Shown here piece by piece: positions 33,663 to 43,349 of a DNA stretch of 48,527 nt. Under the pieces are notes generated by a model. That model ran no database searches. It was not told where the DNA came from and saw only the letters and a list, made by a program, of their open reading frames with translations. A program made the translations under genes and the position numbers. Location of the stretch: the NCBI GenBank assembly GCA_949285075.1, contig CASDXF010000041.1, forward strand, positions 1 through 48,527, given 5' to 3'. Numbering within the stretch: position 1 is the first letter of the stretch; each line of letters starts with the position of its first letter. This DNA comes from an uncultured Bacteroides sp. GTDB lineage: Bacteria; Bacteroidota; Bacteroidia; Bacteroidales; Bacteroidaceae.

Positions 33663-33791
33663 TTGTTTCCTGTTTTCTTTTTAGTGGCCTTTCCTTTTCC
33701 CGCAATTGCGCTGTGGCCTGAGACGGCCCGTTAGGGAACAGGCACGCTTAAGGATATTGATTTTTTAGTTCTTCCTTTCTGTATTTCGGGG

Positions 33792-33807
33792 TATTTTTGT
33801 ATGTTTG
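33792..33807 (+). promoter_or_regulatory. Putative manA promoter, two overlapping -7 boxes
   Basis: TATTTTTG (33792-33799) and TATGTTTG (33800-33807) both fit TAnnTTTG, about 62-77 nt before the manA ATG. Nothing else is seen in 33663-33868. Confidence 0.4.
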
Positions 33808-33868
33808 CCCTCGGATTGAATCAATCCGACTGTATTTAATTAAAAAGTGACATAACAAGAAAACGAAA

Positions 33869-34837
33869 ATGTATCCATTGAAATTCGAGCCTATTCTAAA
33901 GCAGACGCTTTGGGGAGGTGACAAGATTATTCCATTTAAGGGTCTAGACTCAAACTTGAAAGGAGTAGGGGAAAGCTGGGAAATCTCCGGCGTACCGAAC
34001 AACGAATCCGTGGTGATGAATGGCCGGGATAAGGGCTTGACGCTGTCTGACATGGTCAGAAGGTATCGCGAGGAGTTGGTTGGCGAAATGAATTACGCCC
34101 GTTTTGGGAATACGTTTCCTTTGCTGATTAAGTTTATCGACGCCAAGCAGGACTTGTCGATTCAGGTGCATCCTTCGGATGAATTGGCGAAGAAACGCCA
34201 TAACTCGATGGGAAAGACGGAGATGTGGTATGTGATTGCCGCCGACGAGGGCGCTAAGTTGCGTTCGGGATTCTCGGAGCAGATTACGCCGAAGGAATAT
34301 AAGGAAAGGGTCTTGAACAATACGATTACGGACGTGCTGCAGGAGTATGAGATTCACGCGGGCGACGTGTTCTTTTTGCCCGCGGGACGGATACATAGTA
34401 TTGGCGCGGGGGCCTTTATAGCCGAGATACAGCAGACTTCGGACATCACTTACCGCATTTATGACTTTAACCGTAAGGACGCTAACGGGAAAACGCGGGA
34501 GCTTCATACGGATTTGGCTCAGGAGGCGATAGACTATGAGGTGTTGGACGACTACCGCACTAAATATGAACCGGTGATGAACGAGCCGGTGGAACTGGTG
34601 GCTTGTCCTTATTTTACTACTTCTCTGTATGACATGACGGAGGAAATCAGTTGCGATTACTCGGAATTGGATTCTTTCGTTATCTTTATTTGTATGGAGG
34701 GCGCATGTGAGATGACGGACAACGAGGGTAATTCCGTGAAGATGAAGGCGGGCGAGAGTGTCTTGTTCCCCGCGACGACGCAGAGCGTCACGATAAACCC
34801 TGACGGCAAGGTGAAACTGCTTGAGACTTATGTGTAG
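33869..34837 (+). CDS. manA: Mannose-6-phosphate isomerase, class I
   Basis: 322 aa, the short bacterial type I form. Interconverts mannose-6-phosphate and fructose-6-phosphate; Zn-dependent. Visible ligand motifs are IQVHPSDELA, the downstream KTEMWYVI and the cupin block AGRIHSIGAG. N-terminus MYPLKFEPILKQTLWGGDKI is typical. Monocistronic, with its own terminator at 34900. Confidence 0.93.
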   Translation: MYPLKFEPILKQTLWGGDKIIPFKGLDSNLKGVGESWEISGVPNNESVVMNGRDKGLTLSDMVRRYREELVGEMNYARFGNTFPLLIKFIDAKQDLSIQVHPSDELAKKRHNSMGKTEMWYVIAADEGAKLRSGFSEQITPKEYKERVLNNTITDVLQEYEIHAGDVFFLPAGRIHSIGAGAFIAEIQQTSDITYRIYDFNRKDANGKTRELHTDLAQEAIDYEVLDDYRTKYEPVMNEPVELVACPYFTTSLYDMTEEISCDYSELDSFVIFICMEGACEMTDNEGNSVKMKAGESVLFPATTQSVTINPDGKVKLLETYV

Positions 34838-34899
34838 GTTTCCTGCCCGCCTTTAGGTATGGATAGGACGGACTTGTCTGTAAGGTAATTGAATAATCG

Positions 34900-34933
34900 G
34901 CCGGCTAGCCCCGTTGGGGCAGCCGGCTTTTTC
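34900..34933 (+). terminator. manA terminator
   Basis: GCCGGCTAGCCCC and GGGGCAGCCGGC (short loop) followed by TTTTT. Confidence 0.85.
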
Positions 34934-34969
34934 TTGTCCGGCCCGGGGGACGGTTCTTTCACCGCGGGC

Positions 34970-36667
34970 CTATAGTGTTATTTTCAGTATTTTCACGCCG
35001 TATTTTTCAACGGATAGGTTTGTCGCCTTATAGGGCAGCAGGGAGACGGTTTCCTCTAAACCGGTCAGAAGGTCGGTCGCTTGATAAGATTCCGCTTGTG
35101 GAATGCTTAAAAAGTCGAACGCGTGAGGGGGGATGTTGACGGCGACGCTTATTGGCTGACCGTCGAAGTTGGCCACGACGAACAGCAGTTCGCCGCGGTA
35201 TTTTCTCATGAAAGCGTATTGCTTGTGCTCGTTGAAGCGCCATCCGTTTTGATTGGCGTACATTAGGTCGAAAAAGAGTCCGTCGGAGATGGCTTTTTCT
35301 TTGTTGCAGAGCGTAAGTATCTTGCGATAGGTATCGTATAGCCGTTTTTGTTCGGCGGTGAGTTTTTTCCCGTCAAACTTTCCTCCGTTTCGCCAACGCC
35401 AGATTGTGTCTACGCACCAGTAGTCGAATATGGTGGTCCGTCCGTCTCTTCCGCTGAATCCCTCGCAATCCATTCCTTTCTCTCCGTATTCTTGTCCGAA
35501 ATAAATCATCATCGGGTTGGTGTTCATGCAGGCGGAGACGGCGAGTGCGGGAATGGCCTTGCAAGGGTCGCCCGCGAAGTAATCGGACGCGACGCGCTGT
35601 TCATCATGATTCTCCAAGAAGTTGAGCATCCGCTTCTCTATCCCGTCGAGGCTTTGCCAACAGCGCGTGATTGCCGTCGCTGAGGTGTAGCCGCACACAA
35701 CGCCGCGGAGCGTGTCGTACAAGCCTACCTTGTCGTATAAGTAGTCGAACTTTCCGCGCGACAGGTAGTTCCGGTATTCTTGGGGGTTGTATACTTCGGC
35801 GATGAAAAGTATGTCGGGGTAAGCCCTTTTGACTTGCGGAATGGTCCACTCCCAGAACTCGACCGGAACCATTTCCGCCATGTCGCACCGGAACCCGTCA
35901 ATGTTTTTGGACGCCCAGAACAGGAGGATGTCCAACATCTTGTGCCATGTGTCCGGGACGGGAAAGAAGTGGCAGGCGTTCCCGTTTTGGTAGTCGATTC
36001 CGTAGTTGAGCTTAACCGTCTCATACCAGTCGTTCGTGTTTGGTGTGGCGTCGAACCGGTTGTTACCGGTGGCTTTAGCGGGAAACTCCCGGTATGGTTC
36101 CGCCGCGGGGCCTTTCATGTCAAACTGCGCTTGCAACTCTGTATGGGGAATATAATAAAAGTTGTTATCGGGGCTGAACGGCAGATTCTGGTTGTCGGTG
36201 GCTCCTAAGTCCTTGACGCCTTCGGGACATCGGTCTGAACGGTATTGGCGCGCCACGTGATTCGGCACAAAATCGATGATAGCCTTTAAACCGGCTTGGT
36301 GGGTACGCCGTATCAGGTTTTCGAATTCCCGCATTCTACCCGGTACGTCATTCGCTAAATCAGGGTCTATGTCGTAATAGTCTTTAATGGCGTAGGGAGA
36401 ACCCGCTTTTCCTTTAACGATTGCAGGATGGTCTGGGCGGATGCCGTATTTCCGGTAATCTGTCTGTGTGGCGTGCTCAATAACGCCCGTATACCAGATG
36501 TGCGTGGCGCCTAGCTTTTTTATCTCCTTTAGGGCTTTGGAGGTAAAGTCCGCCATTTTTCCGCATCCGTTAGTCTCTATGTCTCCATTATACGCGCAAC
36601 GGTGATTGTCGTTCCCGAACAAGCGGGTGAATACTTGATAAATGATTATTTTTTGATTGCCGTCCAT
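34970..36667 (-). CDS. Cytoplasmic GH13 alpha-amylase-family enzyme
   Basis: 565 aa, no signal peptide, so probably acts inside the cell on alpha-glucans or oligosaccharides. The GH13 catalytic set is complete: nucleophile Asp262 in DGFRCDMAE, acid/base Glu291 in FIAEVYNP and the transition-state Asp355 in FLENHDEQR. Region I is DFVPNHVAR (residues 132-140). The C-terminal beta domain follows from about 470. Lies 108 bp downstream of the patatin gene, same strand. Product specificity is not evident. Confidence 0.93.
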   Translation of the reverse strand: MDGNQKIIIYQVFTRLFGNDNHRCAYNGDIETNGCGKMADFTSKALKEIKKLGATHIWYTGVIEHATQTDYRKYGIRPDHPAIVKGKAGSPYAIKDYYDIDPDLANDVPGRMREFENLIRRTHQAGLKAIIDFVPNHVARQYRSDRCPEGVKDLGATDNQNLPFSPDNNFYYIPHTELQAQFDMKGPAAEPYREFPAKATGNNRFDATPNTNDWYETVKLNYGIDYQNGNACHFFPVPDTWHKMLDILLFWASKNIDGFRCDMAEMVPVEFWEWTIPQVKRAYPDILFIAEVYNPQEYRNYLSRGKFDYLYDKVGLYDTLRGVVCGYTSATAITRCWQSLDGIEKRMLNFLENHDEQRVASDYFAGDPCKAIPALAVSACMNTNPMMIYFGQEYGEKGMDCEGFSGRDGRTTIFDYWCVDTIWRWRNGGKFDGKKLTAEQKRLYDTYRKILTLCNKEKAISDGLFFDLMYANQNGWRFNEHKQYAFMRKYRGELLFVVANFDGQPISVAVNIPPHAFDFLSIPQAESYQATDLLTGLEETVSLLPYKATNLSVEKYGVKILKITL

Positions 36668-36775
36668 GATTCCTAATCTGCTTTTAGAGGATTAATATAA
36701 GATATTCTTTACTGTCTCTTTTTAATGCCGCGAAGGGGGTGTGGGCTGCGCCGTTCTCAAGTCGGAGCATGGGTT

Positions 36776-37582
36776 TCATTTCCAAACCGTTTCCTTCCTT
36801 TTCAATAACAGTCTGATGGTTTCGTTCGCTACCCGGTAGCCTTGACTGAAAATCTCCTCCGCTTTTTCCAACTCTCTGTTGCTGTAGCCGTATAGATTGT
36901 ACGGTTCTATAAGCAAATCGCATTTCTCTCTTTCCGGAAAGGTGTTCGCTCTGAACATGAAGTGGAAAGAGCGCAACGCGATGCTGATGATATTCATTTT
37001 ATATTCTTTGGCTATGAGGGGACTAACGTTTATGGCAACCACCTTATCGCATGTTTCTCTAATGACGGAGACCGGAAGATTCATCAGTAGTCCTCCGTCA
37101 ACGTAATTGACCCCTTCTATGTTTATGGGAGTAAACATGGCGGGCATGCAGCAGGACGCCGCGACCCTTTCGGCTATCTCTCCGCTCCGGAAGTGGGTTA
37201 TGCGTCCGTGGTCGAGGTCGGTCGCCGTAATGATGAGCGGGACTTTGAGCTCTTCTATATTTCTTGCTTTCAGATTGCTTCTTATAAAATCGATGAACTC
37301 GGATAGCTCGAACAGTCCTTTTCTGGGTATGACGAGTTTTGCCAAGTCTTGGAACTTCTGTCCTGAAAAATAATCCAGTATCTTATATGGCTCATTGCCG
37401 TCGGCGTAAAACGCTCCCGCCAATGCGCCGGCGCTTACCCCGGAAATAATATCTGGCTTGATGCCATGTTCCAATAAAGCTTGCATAACTCCCAAATGAG
37501 CGAAACCTTTTATGAATCCTCCACTCAGGGCGTATCCCACGGAGTATGTCTTGCGGTTCAGATTGCTCGCGCTTGTTTTCAT
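36776..37582 (-). CDS. Patatin-like phospholipase
   Basis: 268 aa from ATG 37582 (the frame is open 10 codons further upstream). The patatin dyad is present: nucleophile Ser50 in GVSAG (GXSXG) and Asp162 in VDGGL. The oxyanion Gly-rich loop is SGGFIKGFAHLG. No signal peptide. Acts as a lipid acyl hydrolase, probably cytoplasmic or membrane-associated. Ahead of the GH13 gene on the same strand. Confidence 0.92.
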   Translation of the reverse strand: MKTSASNLNRKTYSVGYALSGGFIKGFAHLGVMQALLEHGIKPDIISGVSAGALAGAFYADGNEPYKILDYFSGQKFQDLAKLVIPRKGLFELSEFIDFIRSNLKARNIEELKVPLIITATDLDHGRITHFRSGEIAERVAASCCMPAMFTPINIEGVNYVDGGLLMNLPVSVIRETCDKVVAINVSPLIAKEYKMNIISIALRSFHFMFRANTFPEREKCDLLIEPYNLYGYSNRELEKAEEIFSQGYRVANETIRLLLKRKETVWK

Positions 37583-37621
37583 AGGGTATATATCGTTTTT
37601 ATTCCGGTACAAATATGTATA

Positions 37622-37659
37622 AACAAAAAAACAGATAGGAATCTTACGATAGCTATCTG
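37622..37659 (-). terminator. Terminator after tRNA-Gly
   Basis: On the minus strand CAGATAG and CTATCTG form a stem followed by TTTTTTT, just after the tRNA-Gly 3' end. Confidence 0.75.
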
Positions 37660-37670
37660 AATCTTAAAAG

Positions 37671-37743
37671 AGCGGTAAACGAGGCTCGAACTCGCGACCC
37701 CCAGCTTGGGAAGCTAGTGCTCTACCAACTGAGCTATTACCGC
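37671..37743 (-). tRNA. tRNA-Gly (CCC)
   Basis: 73 nt. Minus strand begins GCGGTAATAGCTCAGTTGGT. The acceptor stem GCGGTAA/TTACCGC, anticodon loop TTCCCAA and T-arm GTTCGAG are all present. CCA is not encoded. Confidence 0.97.
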
Positions 37744-37805
37744 AATAATTGAACATTTATTTCTAAAAAGAAAAGGAGTATATTATGTATCCTCCTTGTT
37801 GAGTG

Positions 37806-37878
<73 letters not shown>

Positions 37879-38115
37879 GTTGCTTTTTGTTTACGGGGTG
37901 CAAAATTACAGCTTTATTTGAAAAACGCAAAAGATTCACTGACTTTTTTTGATTTGAGAGGGGCGAGGTTTTCTATGAGGATTTGTTACGTCCTGATTTA
38001 TAGTAAACTGTAAGGAGGACTATGCGGAAATATTTTTCAGGGGTAGCAGGCGGGAAACTTCGCTCCCGCAATGAGTAAGGTTCAGGTTGCTCCTTCTCCA
38101 TTTGTCAGCTCGCCC

Positions 38116-38181
38116 TGCGGCTCGCGAGAGACAGCCCTACGGCTCACGAGAAACAGGGCGGCGGCTCACGAGAAATGGGGC
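38116..38181. repeat. Three tandem 22-bp units (family 1, inverted orientation)
   Basis: Units at 38116-38137, 38138-38159 and 38160-38181 share CGGCTCACGAGAAACAGGGC with substitutions, the reverse complement of the units at 16778 and 1644. They are preceded by CATTTGTCAGCT, the same flank as at 1631. Nothing gene-like is seen in 37879-38382. Confidence 0.8.
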
Positions 38182-38382
38182 TGTTTCTCAAACGGAGAAT
38201 AATGTGTTGATAATGAGCGGACTTACGCATCGAATATTATGGCTGTATGTCTATTCTTCAATTGAGAGCCTATTTGTCTTGTAGTGTGGGGCGTTTGGAC
38301 GTGGCGTATGAATTTGCCGTAAGGGATGCTGCGAAGTAGAATAAAAAATGTATTTTCGCGTCGATTTTTAATTGTCAGTTGC

Positions 38383-39543
38383 ATGGATACCGTTCAAGTT
38401 AAGGATAGGCAGTTCACGCTTTTTATAAAAGGTGAGGAGATTCAGAAACAGATAGCTAGAGTGGCTAAGCAGATAAATTGTGACTATGCGGGGAAAACTC
38501 CATTATTTATTTGTGTGCTGAACGGAGCGTTCATGTTTGCGGCGGATTTGCTAAAGCGCGTCACGCTTCCTTGCCAGATTTCTTTCGTGCGGTTGTCTTC
38601 GTATGAGGGAGTATCGTCTACCGGAATCATTAAGGAGATTGTGGGACTGACGGAGGACGTGGCGGGAAGAGACGTGATTGTCATAGAAGATATAGTAGAT
38701 ACAGGTCTGACCATGAAGAGGATGCTCCATACATTGAGCGAGCGGGGGCCTGCTTCGGTGTGCGTCGCCTCACTGCTGCTAAAGCCAAGCAAGCTGCAAG
38801 TGAAGGTGAACGTTCACTATGTGGCGATGGAAATTCCCGACAACTTTATTGTGGGGTATGGATTGGATTACGACGGGTTTGGACGGAACTTGCCTGATAT
38901 TTACGTGTTGGCCGATGGCGGTCAGAGCGAGATTGAGAAATTGAAATTGTTGTATTATAAAATGAATAAGATGCTGAATATTGTAATTTTTGGCGCTCCG
39001 GGTTCTGGAAAAGGAACGCAGAGCGAGCGCATTGTCGCGAAGTATGGCATTAATCACATCTCGACAGGAGACGTGTTGCGTGCGGAAATTAAGAACGGAA
39101 CCGAATTGGGACAGACGGCTAAAGGCTATATTGACCAAGGGCAACTGATTCCTGACGCTTTGATGATAGACATTTTGGCCAGCGTATTTGACGGCTTCAA
39201 GAACAGTAAAGGTGTTATCTTTGACGGTTTCCCAAGAACAATCGCGCAGGCTGAAGCGCTGAAAAAGATGTTGGCTGAACGTGGACAGGAAGTTACGGTG
39301 ATGCTTGATCTTGACGTTCCCGAAGATGAGCTGATGACTCGTCTCATCAAGCGTGGACAAGAGTCTGGACGCGCCGATGACAATGAGGAGACTATCAAAA
39401 AGCGTCTGACGGTATATCATTCGCAGACGGCCCCGTTGATTGACTGGTATAAGGCCGAGAATAAATATTCCCATATTAATGGCTTGGGAACAATGGAAGG
39501 TATCTTTGCTGATATTTGTAAAGCGATTGACGCGGTGAAGTAG
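38383..39543 (+). CDS. hpt-adk: Fused hypoxanthine phosphoribosyltransferase-adenylate kinase
   Basis: 386 aa from ATG 38383. Residues about 1-180 are HPRT: the PRPP-binding motif VIVIEDIVDTGLTM and the NGAFMFAADLLKRV block are present. After a linker (ADGGQSEIEKLKLLYYKMNK), residues about 197-386 are adenylate kinase: P-loop GAPGSGKGT, FDGFPRTIAQAEAL, the short LID form and the C-terminal DIC block. There is no stop between the domains. Internal ATGs at 38962 and 38971 could also start a separate adenylate kinase. In many relatives hpt and adk are adjacent but separate genes. Confidence 0.9.
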   Translation: MDTVQVKDRQFTLFIKGEEIQKQIARVAKQINCDYAGKTPLFICVLNGAFMFAADLLKRVTLPCQISFVRLSSYEGVSSTGIIKEIVGLTEDVAGRDVIVIEDIVDTGLTMKRMLHTLSERGPASVCVASLLLKPSKLQVKVNVHYVAMEIPDNFIVGYGLDYDGFGRNLPDIYVLADGGQSEIEKLKLLYYKMNKMLNIVIFGAPGSGKGTQSERIVAKYGINHISTGDVLRAEIKNGTELGQTAKGYIDQGQLIPDALMIDILASVFDGFKNSKGVIFDGFPRTIAQAEALKKMLAERGQEVTVMLDLDVPEDELMTRLIKRGQESGRADDNEETIKKRLTVYHSQTAPLIDWYKAENKYSHINGLGTMEGIFADICKAIDAVK

Positions 39544-39572
39544 ACCTTTCGGCTAAAAATCACGGACTTATC

Positions 39573-39615
39573 AGCCGGGTCTAAGGAAATTCCTCTTCCT
39601 TAGACCCGGCTTTGC
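39573..39615 (+). terminator. Terminator after hpt-adk
   Basis: A perfect 16-bp stem (AGCCGGGTCTAAGGAA with TTCCTTAGACCCGGCT) followed by a partial T-run. Confidence 0.8.
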
Positions 39616-39683
39616 CTTTATCTCTCAAGGATATGCGGAAATGTCCTCCATTCGCTTGTTTTTCCCGATTGAACAAATATTCG

Positions 39684-39691
39684 TATCTTTG
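39684..39691 (+). promoter_or_regulatory. Putative obg promoter -7 box
   Basis: TATCTTTG, about 75 nt before the obg ATG. Confidence 0.5.
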
Positions 39692-39765
39692 CGCCTGAAT
39701 GAAGGATAGAGAGCTCGGACCGCATTCACTCCTTCATGTACGCATGCTTAACTAAGAAAAAGATT

Positions 39766-40932
39766 ATGGCAGAATCAAATTTTGTAGACTACGTGAAAAT
39801 CTACTGCCGCTCGGGAAAGGGCGGAAGAGGCTCGACGCACATGCACCGTGAGAAGTTTTGTCCGAAAGGAGGTCCTGATGGGGGAGACGGGGGACGCGGA
39901 GGAGATATTATCTTGCGCGGAAACCGTAATTATTGGACATTGCTTCACTTGAAATATCAGCGGCATGTGATGGCAGGACATGGAGAGGCGGGTGGCAGAA
40001 ACCGTAGTTTCGGTAAGGACGGCGAGGATAAGATTATAGAAGTGCCTTGCGGAACAGTAGTCTATAATGCCGAAACGGGAGCTTACGTATGTGATGTTAC
40101 CGAAGATGGTCAGGAGGTCGTTCTGCTGAAAGGAGGACGGGGCGGACTGGGTAACTGGCATTTCCGCACGCCAACGAGACAAGCTCCCCGTTTCGCCCAA
40201 CCCGGAGAACCTATGCGGGAAATGACCGTCATTATGGAACTGAAGCTGTTGGCGGATGTAGGACTTGTGGGGTTTCCCAATGCGGGAAAATCGACCTTGC
40301 TTTCCGTGCTCTCGGCCGCCAAGCCTAAGATAGCTGATTATCCTTTCACTACACTAGAACCTAATTTAGGGATAGTTTCTTATCGCGACGGGAAGTCGTT
40401 CGTAATGGCGGACATACCCGGAATCATCGAAGGGGCCAGTCAGGGAAAAGGGCTAGGACTTCGTTTCTTGCGCCACATAGAACGCAACTCGCTTCTTCTG
40501 TTTATGGTTCCGGCAGACAGCGACGACGTCAGTAAGGAATACGAGATACTATTGAACGAGTTGCGCACGTTCAATCCCGAAATGTTGGACAAGCAACGGG
40601 TACTGGCTGTTACGAAATGCGATATGCTTGATCAAGAACTGATGGATGAGATAATGCGTACATTACCCAAAGGCGTTCCTTGCGTATTCATATCTTCCAT
40701 TTCAGGATTGGGACTGGCTGAACTGAAAGATATCCTTTGGGAAGAGCTGAATAAGGAAAGCAATAAGATAGCAACGATGACTCATCGTTCCAAAGACATT
40801 GTTACATTAAGGCAAGAACTTGAAGACATGGGTGAAGACGGGGATGTTTTTCCCGAGAATAAGGAGAAGAACTATGATGAAGATGACGCATTCTTCTACG
40901 AAAGTGAATTGGAAAACTGGAAAGGAGAATGA
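39766..40932 (+). CDS. obg: GTPase Obg/CgtA
   Basis: 388 aa from ATG 39766, behind AAGAAAAAG. The glycine-rich Obg domain (1-158) is followed by the GTPase domain: G1 [10 protein letters not shown]2 around DYPFTT, G3 DIPGIIEG, G4 TKCD and G5 SSIS. There is an acidic C-terminal tail. Essential ribosome-assembly and stress GTPase. The ATGA overlap with the next gene indicates an operon. Confidence 0.97.
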   Translation: MAESNFVDYVKIYCRSGKGGRGSTHMHREKFCPKGGPDGGDGGRGGDIILRGNRNYWTLLHLKYQRHVMAGHGEAGGRNRSFGKDGEDKIIEVPCGTVVYNAETGAYVCDVTEDGQEVVLLKGGRGGLGNWHFRTPTRQAPRFAQPGEPMREMTVIMELKLLADVGLVGFPNAGKSTLLSVLSAAKPKIADYPFTTLEPNLGIVSYRDGKSFVMADIPGIIEGASQGKGLGLRFLRHIERNSLLLFMVPADSDDVSKEYEILLNELRTFNPEMLDKQRVLAVTKCDMLDQELMDEIMRTLPKGVPCVFISSISGLGLAELKDILWEELNKESNKIATMTHRSKDIVTLRQELEDMGEDGDVFPENKEKNYDEDDAFFYESELENWKGE

Positions 40933-41738
40933 TTCCGCTTACCGAAAATAAAAACATGCTGGGGTATGAGTCATTAAGTGGCTTCCCCGGCGTTTTTCAT
41001 TTTGTGACTACACGTTGCGGAGGATATGGTGAGGGAAATTATGGAACTTTCAACTGTTCTCCTTATGCGGGTGACGATCCTGATGCTGTCCGACGCAATC
41101 AGGCTGTTCTTTTAAGCGCCGCCCATTATCCTGTGAGGGAACTGATTATACCTCGACAGACTCATGGCATTGTGTGCCATACTATTACGGAGGATTATCT
41201 GACTTTTTCTACTGAGCGGCGTAAAGCGTTGATAGATGGAGTGGACGCGCTGATAACCGCCGTCCCCGGCTTTTGCATATGCGTCTCTACGGCCGATTGC
41301 GTTCCATTGTTACTTTATGACCGTCATCATCAAGTCGTGGCGGCTATTCATGCGGGTTGGCGAGGTACCGTTGGGCGCATTCTGCATTTTACCTTAAAAC
41401 GAATGAGCATGGATTTTGGCGTGAAAGGGGAAGATTTGTTGGCTTGCATAGGTCCTTCCATTTCTCCCGAAGCTTTCGAGGTGGGAGATGAGGTATTCGA
41501 CGCTTTCTATAAAGAAGGGTTCGACATGCCTCACCTCTCATTCCGTAATCCCCGTACAGGAAAGTGGCATATTGATTTATGGGAGGCCAACCGCATGCTA
41601 TTGTTTGACTTTGGTGTCCCGCAGAATCAGATAGAAGTAGCGGGACTTTGTACTTACTTCAATAACGATAGGTTCTTTTCCGCTCGTAAACAAGGAATTA
41701 ATTCCGGGCGTATGCTGTCCGGCATCATGTTATATTAA
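40929..41738 (+). CDS. pgeF: Laccase-domain (YfiH/PgeF-type) protein
   Basis: 269 aa, with ATG overlapping the obg stop (ATGA). The family core is [20 protein letters not shown] followed by [14 protein letters not shown]. Conserved His/Cys ([15 protein letters not shown]) are the metal ligands. Members of this family correct peptidoglycan composition (PgeF) or act as purine nucleoside phosphorylases; the specific role here is not determined. Confidence 0.9.
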   Translation: MIPLTENKNMLGYESLSGFPGVFHFVTTRCGGYGEGNYGTFNCSPYAGDDPDAVRRNQAVLLSAAHYPVRELIIPRQTHGIVCHTITEDYLTFSTERRKALIDGVDALITAVPGFCICVSTADCVPLLLYDRHHQVVAAIHAGWRGTVGRILHFTLKRMSMDFGVKGEDLLACIGPSISPEAFEVGDEVFDAFYKEGFDMPHLSFRNPRTGKWHIDLWEANRMLLFDFGVPQNQIEVAGLCTYFNNDRFFSARKQGINSGRMLSGIMLY

Positions 41739-41745
41739 AGAAGTT

Positions 41746-42411
41746 ATGTTTGAATTTAGAGTATCAGAAGAAATAAAGTCCGCTTGTCCCGCTTTTGCCG
41801 GAGCGGCAGTTTACGCGTCCGTTCAGAATACGCTCCATAGCGATGGACTGTGGAAGGAAATAGATGAGTTTATTGATAGGTTAACGGCGTCAACTCAAAT
41901 AGAAGACATTAAACAGCATCCGATAATAGCCGCTACCCGAGAGGCCTATAAACGTTGCGGGAAAGACCCCGGGCGTTATCGCCCTTCCGCGGAGGCTTTG
42001 AGGCGTCGCTTGATGCGTGGCGTTCCTCTGTATCGAATAAATACATTGGTAGACCTGATAAACTTGGTATCGTTGCGTACCGGACATTCTATAGGAGGAT
42101 TTGATGCGAATAAAATACAGGGGACGGTCTTGTCGTTAGGTATTGGTAAGGTTGGAGAATTATTCGAAGGTATAGGTCGGGGAATGCTGAATATTGAAGG
42201 GTTGCCTGTATATCGAGATGCCGTTGGAGGAATAGGCACTCCGACAAGTGATAACGAACGTACAAAGATGGACTTAGAAACCACAAAAATTCTGGCCATA
42301 GTTAACGGATATAATGGTAAAGAGGGGTTAACCGAGGCTGTCGTAATGATTCAAGATTTGTTAGAAAGGTACGCTCAAGGCTTTGAATGTGAGATTTCAT
42401 ATTTTGAATGA
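41746..42411 (+). CDS. B3/B4 tRNA-binding domain protein
   Basis: 221 aa. Resembles the B3/B4 domain of phenylalanyl-tRNA synthetase beta subunit as a stand-alone protein (HPIIAATREAYKRCGKDPGR, LRTGHSIGGFDANKI, GIGTPTSDNERTKM). Such proteins are thought to bind tRNA, possibly for editing. Starts 7 bp after the laccase-domain gene, same operon. Confidence 0.88.
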   Translation: MFEFRVSEEIKSACPAFAGAAVYASVQNTLHSDGLWKEIDEFIDRLTASTQIEDIKQHPIIAATREAYKRCGKDPGRYRPSAEALRRRLMRGVPLYRINTLVDLINLVSLRTGHSIGGFDANKIQGTVLSLGIGKVGELFEGIGRGMLNIEGLPVYRDAVGGIGTPTSDNERTKMDLETTKILAIVNGYNGKEGLTEAVVMIQDLLERYAQGFECEISYFE

Positions 42412-42720
42412 AGCCTTAAATGTGAGATTGTAGAAATTGTACTTTAAAGTTCTACGGAAGTGTAGAGATTCTCTCCATTTTAACGGCATTGAACTTCTCA
42501 TAAAATTGGGAAACATGTTTAATGATGATTAATGATTCTCGTCCTTTCCTCCCGTTTAGAGGCGCATCTTCTTTAGCTTTATATAAAAATTGATTAAAAT
42601 CGATATAAAAAAGATTTATGCCTCGCATCGGGTAAAACCCCAAAAGTCTGTTGGCCTACCGCTTGTAAAATTGGTTAGTGAGAGATTTATTTTATTATTA
42701 ACCTACAAAACAAGACGAAA
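42412..42720. other. Intergenic, no feature
   Basis: 309 bp, AT-rich. I see no gene, repeat or clear promoter. Confidence 0.5.
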
Positions 42721-43023
42721 ATGAAAAAGTTATTTATTGCGGTAGCATTGGTTATGGGATTAGGAACATCTGTTGCATTTGCGAATGATGTAGTGGCGGT
42801 TGCCATTGACACTGTAGAAGTAGTAAATGAATATAAGGTAATAGATGTGAAGGAACTTCCTCAATCCGTTCAGGACGCAATTAAGAAAAATTACGCTGAA
42901 TTCACCATTAAAGAGGCCTTTTTTGATGAAACCGCAAAGACCTACAAAGTTGTTCTCACAGATAAGGAAAGCAAGGAAACTGTAGTCGTTTTTGATGAGA
43001 AAGGTGAAGTGAAAGGAGAATAA
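42721..43023 (+). CDS. PepSY-like secreted protein
   Basis: 100 aa with a signal peptide (KLFIAVALVMGLGTSVAFA). The remainder reads like a single PepSY-type/BLIP-like domain (ELPQSVQDAIKKNYAEFTIK, VVLTDKESKETVVVFDEKG). Periplasmic. Function unknown; such domains are sometimes protease inhibitors or binding proteins. Own terminator follows. Confidence 0.75.
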   Translation: MKKLFIAVALVMGLGTSVAFANDVVAVAIDTVEVVNEYKVIDVKELPQSVQDAIKKNYAEFTIKEAFFDETAKTYKVVLTDKESKETVVVFDEKGEVKGE

Positions 43024-43043
43024 GTTCTCATATCCTTTTTATT

Positions 43044-43087
43044 CTCTCGCTATTCCTCTTTTCAAAGAAGAATAGCGGGAGTTTTTA
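43044..43087 (+). terminator. Terminator after the PepSY-like gene
   Basis: CTCTCGCTATTC and GAATAGCGGGAG (one wobble) followed by TTTTT. Confidence 0.75.
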
Positions 43088-43298
43088 GTTTATAGAGTCT
43101 TGTTAAGAGGAACGTCTAATATTGTTGGAAATATCCCTATTATTGTACATGTCATGGAGGCGGTCGGCGGGAGAATTTGGATATGAGCCGTAGCTTTATC
43201 GCCTATATAAAGGTGGAAACTAAATCTTATTTTTAACTTAACTTGCATTATTGAGAAAAATGTTGGTAGTAATAAGGAAAAGTTTATAGTAAAATGAT

Positions 43299-43306
43299 TA
43301 TTTTTG
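43299..43306 (+). promoter_or_regulatory. Putative ddh promoter -7 box
   Basis: TATTTTTG, about 44 nt before the ddh ATG. Nothing else is seen in 43088-43349. Confidence 0.5.
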
Positions 43307-43349
43307 CAGCGAAATGAAAGAAATATGTTCATAAAAATCAGTTAAGCGT

